DNA of 64,000 nucleotides from assembly GCA_950295325.1 (NCBI GenBank), contig OX485806.1, positions 20,646,001-20,710,000 of the forward strand, given 5' to 3'. Both the position numbers and the translations under genes were made by a program. This document shows, in pieces, positions 11,699-22,250 of this stretch. Numbering within the stretch: the stretch's first letter is position 1; every line of letters starts with the position of its first letter. The notes under the pieces were generated by a model. That model searched no databases. It saw only the letters and a list, made by a program, of their open reading frames with translations, and was not told the origin of the DNA. This stretch comes from Polytrichum commune. Lineage: Eukaryota; Streptophyta; Polytrichopsida; Polytrichales; Polytrichaceae.

Positions 11699-11800
11699 CG
11701 TGTGGCCCTATTGTGGACAATTTCGACCGTTAGATCCCAATCAAGAATTGTCTCATTCAATTAGCAATTGTCTCATCCAATCGAGAATTGTCTTATTCAA
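11699..11800 (+). repeat. GACCGTTAGAT repeat, copy 1
   Basis: The block contains GACCGTTAGATC, then a GAATTGTCTCATT block, then TTAGCAATTG. The same order occurs in reverse orientation at about 52.23-52.41 kb and, more diverged, at 45.53-45.70 kb. It is a dispersed non-coding repeat of unknown class. Confidence 0.45.
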
Positions 11801-11829
11801 ATAGTGTTCATAATTGGTTTTGGGTCATA

Positions 11830-12289
11830 AGGTAGATGTACGGAAAACGGTGAGAATAAATCGATTCAGCCCGAAAGCGTGGGTTGAAATTTGTGCGATA
11901 TATTTTTCAAACACATAGTAGAGGAAAGGAAATGCTGAGGAATGTAAGTTGTTATCATGTTTTCATACGCGTGAATATCTAGTTACGATTTCCCAAAGAG
12001 GCAAGTACGTCAAACCCTCCACGTGTACAACAAAGTTTCTCTCACCCGAGCCTCAAAATATCCTACTTTGCATACGAATGCACACAAAATGGTGAACACA
12101 ATGGCCCCCCAAAATTGATCGCACGTGGTGTGAAACAACACCCATCCGATTAAGGTAAAAAAAACCGAAAACGGTGAATGGCCACTACAATATTAGTGCA
12201 CGAGACTAGGGGGAAAACATTGCACAAATTTCAAATCCACTCGCTCTGGTCGAATCAACTTATTTTCATCCTTCTCCGTATATCTACCT
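11830..12289. mobile_element. Long-TIR MITE with TA target duplication, 460 bp
   Basis: The terminal inverted repeats are about 75 bp long, beginning AGGTAGATGTACGG and ending CCGTATATCTACCT. The dinucleotide TA flanks both sides. A TA duplication is typical of Tc1/mariner (Stowaway-type) elements, although these ends do not match the classic Stowaway sequence. No coding capacity. A rearranged relative sits at about 29.5-29.94 kb. Confidence 0.65.
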
Positions 12290-12393
12290 TAGGCGGCTCG
12301 TTTTCTTAATCGGACTCCTATAATTCATTGGTTAGTGGTTGGTGAAGATCAAAGAGCAAACACTGAATGCTTAATATGGGCAGCTATGGCACA

Positions 12394-12615
12394 TTTCTAG
12401 ACATTGGTGATATGTTCGTACCAACTTTTGGCTTCAAAAAATTACAGTAACTTCAATTTAAGAAATAAAATCACAAAAAAATTCCAGTCCTCATGATTTC
12501 TATCTTCATGCATTGGAAAATTTTGCACCGCCTTATATATATCTCTAAAGCTAGCGGAGAATCTCTGAAGTGGTTGCTCGTGGGTGCCTCTACTCTAATA
12601 GGCTCTCCCAAACAT
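12394..12615 (+). repeat. Dispersed repeat, copy 2 (pair of 1471-1690)
   Basis: This matches the 1.47-1.69 kb segment in the same orientation, with the shared landmarks TTCTATCTTC, TTGCACCGCCT and CCTCTACTCTA. Non-coding. Confidence 0.5.
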
Positions 12616-12693
12616 GTCACCAATTGAACGTAGAATGGAATCAATATTTCAAGCACACGTCCCAATCTTGTAGTGACACACATGTGTGGCTTG

Positions 12694-12921
12694 AGATTCA
12701 CGGTGTATACGTAAACTCATCCATCATGGATGAAGGGGGCTTCAGCAGAAAAACCCCTTACAAGATTGAGGGCCAATTCATTCCAATTCGATATCGGTGT
12801 ACTAATTCGAGATCTCTGACTCTATTTCTATAGTCTAAAGACATCCATTCACATGTCATAATATAGTTCCTTGCGTTATCACAATCACAATGGATGAGTT
12901 TACGTAGACACCACGAATCCC
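12694..12921. mobile_element. MITE with about 35-bp inverted ends
   Basis: The left end carries GATTCACGGTGTATACGTAA then ACTCATCCAT. The right end is its near complement (ATGGATGAGT then TTACGTAGACACCACGAATC). Outer boundaries are ambiguous by a few bases and the target duplication is unclear. A related left half with GAAACTCATCCATTGTGGAT lies at about 25.57-25.69 kb. Confidence 0.55.
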
Positions 12922-13381
12922 TTAGCCCATCTTTGTGGTGTTTATTCGAAACTACCGGCCTTAGCATATACCAATCAAATATAAGTGCCTATTTAAGAAA
13001 AGTGAATAAGAAGGCCCATATACCTCAAATCGTGCGTAGGTAGGAGATCTTGGGAATATTGGCACTCGTCATATCAATCACCGGGACTTGAAAGGGCTGA
13101 TGATATTTGTGGGTGTTATTTATTTCAACTGTTGTTTGGGGGCAAGTTAAGGGAACTTGGGGACCACAAATTGCACATAGTAGGATTTGAAGATTAGATC
13201 CTCATAATAAAGACAAAGTGGTATTATTTCAGGAGGGGTAATCAGTCAGTCTAAATTAAGCATTTAATCTCATTTTAGTGGGGTTAATGACAGGTAGTTG
13301 TGGATTGCATCTTTGTGTCCGAACACATCTGCAACATTGCATGGCAAGAGACTTATAGTATCCCCACATTTTAGTGTGGGT

Positions 13382-13611
13382 CACTACACTAAATATGATA
13401 TTTAGTGTGACTTACTGTTTGGAATTACGCAATGCTATAACTATCTACTCTCACTGCATCTCATTGTTTACCAATTATGGTTGAATTGGTTGTTTGGACA
13501 CTGTAGAACATTAACATCTTTACTTGGTAGGAAAATTAGTAGTAAAAAGATATAGGAACATGTAACTCCGAACAGTAAGTCACACAAAGTATCATATTTA
13601 TTAGTGTAGTG
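13382..13611. mobile_element. MITE with about 55-bp inverted ends, copy 1
   Basis: The left end begins CACTACACTAAATATGATA and continues GTGTGACTTACTGTTTGGA. The right end is the near complement, finishing TATTAGTGTAGTG. The element is 230 bp and non-coding. A second copy lies at 18.75-18.97 kb. No clear target duplication. Confidence 0.65.
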
Positions 13612-14049
13612 AATTGGTTCCTACTGTGGGTTGTTACATCTAGTGACCATCGTTGGTCAAATTAGAGCTAAAAGTGACCCCTGCTGGTAGGAGTGCCATT
13701 CGTTGATCGTCCACACCAGTATTTATGGGCATACTATTATAGCCCCTCCTCATCAAATACATCTCGTATCAAGATAGTAACTTAGATATTGTCCACATGG
13801 GAGCCCGAGGCTATAAAGTCACTTGTTGTATGCAAGGTTTTCCAAAATAAGAGTTCACCAATTTTTGTATATGAAAAGGAAGGGAGCTATTTTTTTAGGC
13901 TTTGACAAAATCCGACTTTTCGAAAGGCCAACATCTCGCTCGAGATTGCTTTTTCACTTAAAGTTACTGGAAAGAAAGAAATCCTCTGGCTTTACGTTTT
14001 GCAAGGGCAAACAGTTTGATAAAGTCCTTGATTTATGTGCATGCATTTA

Positions 14050-15479
14050 ACACACGAGGTCGCCGCTTAAGACATCGTCGATTTATTAGGCTAAAGGGGA
14101 GTGAGTGGGAGACAGATCGAGGGTCCTTTTTCAGTATGACACTCGAGTGAAACATGATGATAAATTAATGAGTTCAGAAATCATTAATAATACCAATTAT
14201 TAGGTTTTTGATTTACCATAGTAATTAGGTCCAGCCACACATCCCAGTTAAGGCTCTAATTACAGTAAGTAACCACTCGTGAATTGTAATTTACAGTAAG
14301 TAACCCACTCGTGAGTTATATTTATGTTGTGCCAACGTTGCCTGGTGAAGAGAATCAGCTAACATATGAGGTAGTTAACCTATGTGAGAGTTAATCAATT
14401 TCATGGTCTCAACACCTAGTTATAATCAAGGTTCAAGTGAAAGTTATTAAACTAGAAGTTAGCTAACTTTTGGGACCTTGATTTTGTGAAGAAATCTCAA
14501 CTCATCCATACACCTAATGCTAACTAACTTTTACAAATGAGCAGCCCGAGTTTCTTCCTAGAATGTTTGTCTTTCATCCCTTCATTGTTCCGCTACAAGG
14601 TGGACCACACTGTATCTTACATCATCTTAAATTTATCGTATAACCCTAGATAATATAGCAATAAATCAATGATAAAATATCATTTTCAATGTCAAATTTG
14701 GATAAATAATGTTATATTAGTTCACTTATTTTAATCATAATGAAACACAAATGATATGGGCTAGACTTTTATTTTGTATCATAGTTAGTTTTATGTTCAA
14801 AACTTGGGCAAGTTGAACAAAAGTTTGGTTGGTCAACCTTAACTCCTCCTCTCTTAAATTGGTCAATTTATGGTTAGTGGTGACCAGAATGTGTGGGTGT
14901 GTGATCGGTTAGCTAGCATATGAGTTTGTTGATTTCACTACCTCATAATGTTAGACAATTTTCTTAACTAGTTGGTGCGGCCATGATTTTAGCTAGCTAG
15001 AATTCTGGTAAGCTAATCTTTACTGACTCGTAAGTTGGGTAATGATCTTAACTAGGAAGTGCACCTAGACCTTAACAAGGTTAACTTAGACTTGAGGCGG
15101 TCACCCATTCAAATATCTTAAAGCGAACTCTATTGCTTGAGTTATGCAAGCGTCTCTTGAAGGAATGTATTAGAATTTTATTTTGGCACAAAATTGAGAA
15201 AGAAGTTAGCAATTACGGTACATGCATTGGTGCTTAAAAAAACCACTTTTAAATATTATTGATCACATAAACTATCATTGACCAAAAAGGTTGAAATGGT
15301 TCGTGTTAGCAATCGACAACGAATTCCAACACACCAAAGCATGTGTTATTTGTATTTCGTATGAAAAACGCCATAAGGGTTCAATATTTTACCGGTAGAT
15401 GATCCACAACCGACACATGTGCCCTTCTTGATTTCAAGAACTCAAGGCAAATTTGGAACATTTACTTTCTAACTAGGAT
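14050..15479. other. Gene-free stretch with a small direct repeat
   Basis: Two 31-bp near-identical units at about 14260-14322 share ACAGTAAGTAAC and CACTCGTGA. Nothing else is recognisable. Confidence 0.4.
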
Positions 15480-15885
15480 CAAATTTGGCAAACTCCCCGC
15501 TTGTATTTGGAAAGAGGTCACCACCGGCATCACACCATGCATTAGGACAAGGATAGGTTAAAGAATGAGAAACAAAATAGTTATAAATGCTTGGGAAGTC
15601 CCATGTGGTGGCATCCTTTGGCATATTTGGTACACTAGAAACATGAAGATTTTTGCGGATGAGATTACGAAACCCAAAGTCATTAGTCACAAAGCTTGGA
15701 CCGATAGTTTATGTAGTAGCAAATTCCAAGCAACGCTTGAGGCTAACTTTGTTAGAATTTGGTGCATGGGTAAGGTGCTTTGTACAAAATACTTTTCTCA
15801 ATTTCATTGGAAGTTGTCTCCTCCCTTTCAAACGGTTTTGAAAAATCTTCAAAACATTAACATTAGTCGCATGGTGCCTTGGTAA
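15480..15885 (+). pseudogene. LINE 3'-end coding fragment
   Basis: A frame of about 106 residues ends at 15885. The segment WEVPCGGILWHIW..RNMKIFADE...KAWTDSL resembles the C-terminal part of plant LINE (non-LTR retrotransposon) ORF2 proteins downstream of the reverse transcriptase, where G-ILW-IW-RN patterns are usual. The catalytic core is absent, so this is a truncated relic. There is no A-rich tail immediately after it. Assignment is by pattern memory only. Confidence 0.5.
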
Positions 15886-16252
15886 CTAATATCAACATTT
15901 GGGTACCTTTAAGTTTCTCTTCCTTTTTTATTTTTTAAAAATTTATCTCAAATGATTTACAAATAAACCTCACAACGCTTCCAAGGACTTGTACACATAT
16001 TCTCAAAAATGTTGAAAATGTTGAAATAAGTCATCTCGAGGACTTCCCGTAGCCCACATGCTCGTGAATGGGTTTCATTAAATCCGATTCAACAATGGAT
16101 TGGACAATGATTTCCAATGCTTGTCGATCCTTAATGCTTCACAATCACTCCATTTTATGCAAGTTCATAGGTTAGGTAAGAGCAACTACTTTCAAGTTGT
16201 GCTTAAAGCGCTTCCTCTCCTATATTTTGTTGAAAACAACCAATGTCAATAA

Positions 16253-16583
16253 CTCGGGGGGGGGGGGGGGTAATCATTGGTTGGAGTAGCAAATGATAGG
16301 GTATTTTAAAAACATGGGGACAAAAATTTATAAATGGACTTAAGAGTCATATAGGGTATCAAAAATGGCACTGGACATCTTTAAAGTACTATAGGGTATG
16401 GAATAATAGGTAATTTGGAATTATAAGTAATGCAAGCCATTTTTCTATTAACCCAAAGCATAAAATTTTTAAATGATAGCATGTGAAAAAAAGAAGAGAA
16501 TTGAAAGTAATGCCCCCTATAAAATAGTGGTTATTTGCACCTATATCCTTAACTTTTTAAGACACTGCCCCCCCCCCCTCGAG
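16253..16583. mobile_element. Poly-G/poly-C-ended hAT-like MITE, copy 1
   Basis: The element starts CTC followed by a 15-base G run (16256-16270) and ends with an 11-base C run then TCGAG. It is flanked on both sides by the 8-bp direct repeat GTCAATAA (16245-16252 and 16584-16591). Its ~300-bp interior is nearly identical to the copy at 31643-31993 (ATAGGGTATTTTAAAAACAT, then TAAAGTACTATAGGGTATGG). No ORF. An 8-bp target duplication places it closest to hAT, but homopolymer inverted ends are unusual for that group. Confidence 0.8.
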
Positions 16584-16591
16584 GTCAATAA

Positions 16592-17930
16592 AAATTGTAC
16601 TCTCTTTTCCTTGCATGGTTTTTAATTGCGTGTTGTTTCAAAGCCTCCATATTTTTTGAATTAGTGAGCCAAATTTATATTGAGCCTTAACAAATTAATT
16701 GCAAAGTTTTTGCACCAATGAACTTATATTCATGGTTCAAAACTTAGGGTAATGCCTTTGTGGCAAACCAACAAGGATCCATGGAAAGTATATTCATTGT
16801 CAAATATACTAGTTTATAAAAATAAAAATACATTTCCATTGGAGGTGCAAATTACTTGGATAGTATCATTCTAGACAAGTTGTGCCAATATCTTGTAAAA
16901 TATAATGTTTAGATGGGAACAAGTTGTTCAAAACATACCATACCAATCCTTGAGGCCGACATAAAGAGGGGGTGATTACTCCCTTTAACTTGATCTCAAG
17001 GGAATTTATTGTTAGTGGATTTTTTTTAAAAAAATCACATGAATTTTTTTAAATCCAATGTTTTAGGTTGGAGTCCTAAGACATGCTAGAAAATCAAGGC
17101 CACCGATATAATTGCAAATTATATGTATTTTTATATTTTTCCAAATCTCTTCCCCCCAAAAAAATTCACATGGGCTTGGTTGTTCCTTTTCCATAGCCTT
17201 TCTTATACATGCCTACATGATATGGTTGTTTCCTATATTGCATTCATACTATCTACATCCAAAACAAGAGCTCCATTGGATGGATGTAGTAAGCCACATG
17301 GTTTGAAATTGTTAACTAAGTTAGTTTGAAATGTATATGAGACCCTACAAATACCCACATTTGTGTACCTCTCTCTCTCCAACTTTCATACTCTCACATG
17401 TCCCGAGTTCCATTCCTACTATATCCAACATAGTTTGCATAGGTAAAGAGGCAACATAATTGCATATATATCTATATATATATGAGTGTAGCTATTTCCC
17501 CCGACAACATGAAGGCATACAATAATTTATAACTATGCATACCTATCCTCATAACCACTATAGTAGGAAAAAATAAATCTATGTTGTTATTGTGGGAATA
17601 AATATTCAAAATTAGTGTCGATTGTTGTTGTATTAACATGGGCACCTAATTGCACATATGAATGTATGGTAAGAGGCACACTTTTGCATGAAGTCAATCC
17701 TTGGTCTTCTCTTTGTAATACAAAGGATGCAAATCAGTTACGAAGGTTTATGTTTATTCCCTTCATACATTTAATGATTATTATTCACTATAATTTTCAT
17801 ATTCACAATGTATATTACGGTTAACATAATCCCTTAAAATAAGTTATTTCCCCATACATTCAAGTGGACATCTCTGACATTCTCAAATGTCTTTGTGTTT
17901 GATTCCTCGTGGCACTCGTGTTGTTGCCAA
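16592..17930. other. Gene-free stretch
   Basis: Low-complexity AT-rich DNA including a short AT run near 17465-17485. Small frames at 17.1-17.3 kb (about 65 codons) have no recognisable similarity. Confidence 0.4.
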
Positions 17931-17935
17931 CAATT

Positions 17936-18034
17936 CAACTATGTAGAGGCTTTGGAATACAAGTTTAGGGAATAATTGATGTTATGGCGTCGCAATCTAT
18001 GCTAATGTCTCAATCCAAAGCCTCTACATAGTTG
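17936..18034. repeat. Perfect 21-bp inverted repeat with 57-base spacer
   Basis: Arms at 17936-17956 and 18014-18034 are exact complements, carrying CTATGTAGAGGCTTTGGA and TCCAAAGCCTCTACATAG. Pairing stops sharply at both ends. No larger element was recognised around it. Confidence 0.85.
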
Positions 18035-18469
18035 TCTATGCTAATATTTAGAATTCCTTTCTCTATACTTATGTCTATGCTAAGTGCCTTGAATTCTTTA
18101 TGAATTCGCACCCTTAGAAGCCAATCGATATTAACAACGAAATTGATTGCCAACATAGAAAAATAATCTGCAATTATTTTGAAACCTCACATGTTGATGT
18201 CATTTTTGGCATCAAGAAGAACATCGGTTGCACATGTTGGTTCAAGGCATATGCAATCCACACTAAAGTGGTATTCCTCATTTGAATGACAATTCGTAAG
18301 TAAAGATGCCGCCATGATGTAACCCTATGGTTCCCCCAAACCCAAAACACTTTGCGTTTGCACATCTACATACCCTCGTCTGGGAAAATGTTTGCTTGAA
18401 ATCATCATTCTTTTGTTGCCAAAGTGGATCCCATTTGACGGACAATCCACCATAGCAAGTTACCCAGGA

Positions 18470-18650
18470 ACTTCACATGGCAATGTAATATTTCTAGGAG
18501 CCAAAGGCAATTTGATTGATAGCCACATGCCCCTAGCTTTGAGTTAGACCCACCTCTTTTTTTTTATGGGCCTAATGCAACATTTGGTGGACCATGAAAT
18601 TATCCACTTATTGTCATGTAAGACGCCATGTAGAGTTCTCATCAGGTCTT
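18470..18650. repeat. Dispersed repeat related to 60.64-60.81 kb
   Basis: It shares GGCAATGTAATA, AGGAGCC, AGTTAGACCCACCTCTTT, GCCTAATGCAA and ATGCCATGTAGA-like blocks in order with 60640-60810. The latter sits inside a GGGCCACTTCA-starting element, so this may be an internal fragment of the same family. Confidence 0.5.
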
Positions 18651-18744
18651 CACGGTCTAGTGTGAAGCAAGCTTGGATTGTCTATGGCTTCTTGACCAAT
18701 CGCATAATTTGTCTATCTTGGGTCAAGGGCACCCAAGCTCTAAA

Positions 18745-18966
18745 TTGTTTATGGTGTTTAGTGTCACTTGCTATTTGGAGTTACATTGTGCTATAACCTT
18801 TTATTGTCATCTCACTTTCTACCAATAAAGGTCAAATTGGTTGTTTGGACACTATATAACAACAACATCTTCACTTGGTAAAAAATCACATTAGCAATAA
18901 AGTGTTATAGCAATGCGTAACTCTGAATAGTAAGTGACACCAAATACCATAAATGGTGTGGTGTAA
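18745..18966. mobile_element. MITE with about 45-bp inverted ends, copy 2
   Basis: The left arm contains ATGGTGTTTAGTGTCACTTG and the right arm its near complement, AAGTGACACCAAATACCAT. The interior matches the 13.38 kb copy (GGTTGTTTGGACACT and ACATCTT.ACTTGGTA). The outermost bases are degenerate, so the limits are approximate. Confidence 0.6.
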
Positions 18967-19319
18967 ATAGCCCCTAGATGGTAGTAAACCTAGAGATTTG
19001 ACAAGTATTGTGTTGAATAGCTAAATCACATCACTACTTCAATGCAACATGCGCAAAGGATTATTGCACTAAATAGTCCTATCATTGTATGCCACAAATA
19101 ATTTTCTAGAGCCCACGCTAATTCTCATTACGAGATTTAATGTGGGCCACATTAACTTTATAGAACTCATGCTAAATTTCTAGTAGGAAAATAGCATGGG
19201 CCACATTTAGAAAATATTAAAATCTAAGAATTCAATATGGGCGATTTAAAAAAAAATCTACTACTTTTGTTCTATAACTAGTATTCAATGAGTTGGCGGG
19301 AAGTCTTCACGAAGACTTA

Positions 19320-19825
19320 GGGCCACTTCACACATGAGACTGAGAGCCCATAACCATTACACTTCAAGCACTCTCATTGGTGGAAAAGACGGAGCCGGTC
19401 CAAGTTCACTTCACCGTACGCTTGAGGGACCAACGGAGGGAGAATGTGAATGCAAGATAGATGTAAAGTCTACATGGTTTCCTGCATGGCATCCAATGGA
19501 TCATGTCTCATGGTCACTTGGACTGTTTTCAAAAATCACGTCTTGGAGATAGACCTAACACAAAATCTGGAGACCATGGCACTCCAAATGCTCACAACCG
19601 TTGATTTATTCTATTTTTTAATCATATGTGAGGACCTACATGAATAGAAATTCATTGAAATATCATTTGGTTGAGGGCCCGGTCACATATGACTTCACAC
19701 TACGCTTGAGGGCCCGTGACCACACTACATGATTTCGGAGGTGTGTTGGGACGGCCTTTGGACACTTTCTTTTGGGCTCTCACAATTCCACGGTCACGGC
19801 TCTTGGCTCCTGTGGGAAGTGGCCC
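19320..19825. mobile_element. GGGCCACTTCACAC-family MITE, copy 3
   Basis: The ends are GGGCCACTTCACACATGAG and its near complement. TTA is duplicated at 19317-19319 and 19826-19828. The 506-bp interior is very close to the copy at 20.82-21.28 kb. Small open frames inside are not conserved between copies, so it is non-autonomous. Confidence 0.8.
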
Positions 19826-20416
19826 TTAGCGGAAGACATGTGGTCTCGGACCCTTGGTAATTCCACCCTTGTATAAAAAATTAGTGTGGCCCACACTAAT
19901 TAGGTCCACATGCACACTAATAGACCTATTTTAATGTCACTGTCCTAATTAGCTGACAGGGTGGAGGATACTAAAAAAATCAAATTCCCAAGCCAAAATG
20001 ACCGAGTCACTTCACACGTGATGGCAGTGTGAACGCAAGCGGATCGAGCATGTTGAGATTTTCAATCATGCACAATATTGGACAACAATCGGAATACCAG
20101 CACTTTTGGAAAGGTGGTTGCTCCTAATTTGGCCGGGGACCAAAATCATGTTCCTTTATTTGGCACCCGTGTGGGGACTCGCACATTAAATCACAACTGT
20201 CAACATTCAACTTTGCAATAAACTAATCGCCCCCACTTATTTCCGGTCACCAGTTGAGCACTACTTCACCCACATGCTCTCACAAATCTAGGCTATTTTA
20301 TTCGCCCCAAGAACTGTTGTTCACGAGAAGAGACAAGAAGCCAATACAGTCGTACATGACATTTTGGGGTCGGGGTCAGGGTTAACTTATAAGCCGTAAC
20401 AGTGGACACTATGTAC

Positions 20417-20630
20417 GGGGAGAATCGACCGGTTTTTTAAGCAGGTGAACCGGTGGTGTTGGAGAAATAACCGGTCCAACCTCAAGACTTCACAAAAACT
20501 ACTGGCCGGGTAGGAGGAATCGAGAGGATATTCCTCGAATTAATGGAGGATTCGCCGATCGATCGTAACATGTAACCGGTGGGACTTGGGAGCACTAGGG
20601 TTTGTGACCGGTTGTGCCCAAACATGTGCC
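20417..20630 (+). mobile_element. AACCGGTT-rich element, copy 1
   Basis: It runs from GGGGAGAATCGACCGG to GTGACCGGTTGTGCCCAAAC and contains repeated ACCGGT motifs, GAGAAATAACCGGT and ACATGTAACCGGT. Copies occur at 42488-42708 (same strand) and 32425-32632 (opposite strand). The ends are less clear here than in the 42 kb copy. Confidence 0.6.
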
Positions 20631-20817
20631 CGCACATTGAGGTGTTGATCACACCGGCCAGTACTGGCATCATTTGTCCGTAGGCATCTCCGGCTGTAAT
20701 AGTGTGGAAAGTGGTGGGCCAACATCTATTTCTGAACATGATTTCCAACAATTTCATGGCTAGATCCGGACGGAAATATTGGTGTGATCGGGGCATGAGT
20801 GGACACTTCAATGCGAT

Positions 20818-21278
20818 AACCATTGCACTTCATGCACTCTCATTGGTGGAGAAGGCGGAGTTGGTCCAAGTTCGCTGCACACTACGCTTGAGGGACCAAC
20901 GGAGTATGTGAATGCAAGATGGATATAACGTCTACATGGCATCGAATGGATCATGCTTCATGGTCGCTTGGACTTGTTTTCCAAAACCACCTCTTGGAGG
21001 TAGGCCGGCCTAACACAAAAGCGGGAGACCATGGCACTCCGAACGCTCACCACCGTTGATTTATCCTATTATATCATGTGTGAGGACCTGCATGAATAGA
21101 ATCTCATTGAAATAGCATTTGGTTGAGGGCCCGGTCACATATGACTTCACACTACACTTGAGGGTCCGTGACCACACTACATGATTTTGGAGGTGTGTTG
21201 GGACGGCCTTTGGACAATTTCTTTTGGGCTCTCACAAATTTCACGGTCACGGCTCTTGACTCGTGTGTAAAGTGGCCC
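20818..21278. mobile_element. GGGCCACTTCACAC-family MITE, copy 4, left end damaged
   Basis: From ATAACCATTGCACTTCA onward it follows the 19.3 kb copy closely through GGGACGGCCTTTGGACA to the right end AAAGTGGCCC. The left terminal repeat is replaced by unrelated or rearranged sequence, so the element is incomplete. Confidence 0.7.
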
Positions 21279-21398
21279 AGTATGCTAACAATACTTCATT
21301 TTATTGTGAGAGCAAAAGAGGCTAGTGTGGATAATCTTGTAGGGTTTCTCTAGAATTTTGGGCTTGCCTCTTGCTTGGGAATTAACTAGCACAAAAGT

Positions 21399-22250
21399 GT
21401 GGTGAACTGGTGCGGACGTGGTACTCAATTGGGTTGGGTGGAGAAATATCACTGGAAATGGGCCGTCACTGGAGATTTGTCCAAGCTACTTGGTGCTCCT
21501 TTCGGTTTGAATCTTGAGCTACATGATGTTGACCAATTTCTTGTGGATAGGATTAGGCCAAACTCAAGTATTGGAGCTCCATACATTTGTCACTTGTTGG
21601 CATGACGCTCATTATGATTAATGTGTCGATGTCATGCCTTTGGTATTTCATGGCGGTTGGGGTTGGTTCAAAGATTTTTTTGGGAAAAATCAAAGCTTTG
21701 TTGTGTGATTATCTTTGGTCGGGGTCTTAGAACATTGCAAAAACGCGGGTGTGTTGGGACAATAGTGCAATGCCAAAGAAAGTTGGAGGTCTTAGCCTTA
21801 ATTCCGTAGAGGATGCAATGCAAACACTCATGAGTAAGTGGATCATTCAAGCACTTCTACCTGGCTAGTCGAATATGCGAATCTTGTTGAGGTACCACAT
21901 CAAGCAACTCCAACCTTCTTATCATGTTCATGGGGCCCTTCTCCTATGTGGTTCTTCTCTCTTAACTTCTCTATCAAAGGCGGGTCAAAAGTTGGCATCA
22001 TATTGCTCGATTGTGGAAGGTGATGGTACGCATGGGGATTTTCCTTTCTCTGTCTTGCTTGGAGGATACTTCACAACTTAACATATGGTGGCAAACTAAT
22101 TACCAAAGATTGTACTTCGGCATTACCATGGATAGGGGATTTGTACTTTATCGTATAGGTTTGAGATACTTCCGGGATATTTGGGATCCGGAGAGGAATT
22201 ATTTTCTAAGAGTGTGAGGAAGTGTGCACCAAATTCTCCCTTGCAGATGT
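21399..22250 (+). pseudogene. LINE reverse-transcriptase C-terminal fragment
   Basis: Translations in shifting frames match the part of plant LINE ORF2 after the polymerase core. GAPFGLNLELHDVDQFLVDRI recalls the GMPFG...DVD.FL..RI block. Further on come LNIWW and GLRYFRDIWD, which precede the zinc-knuckle region of these proteins. Frameshifts and stops interrupt it throughout. The polymerase core lies upstream and is missing. It may belong to the same insertion as the fragment at 23.6-24.8 kb. Confidence 0.6.
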
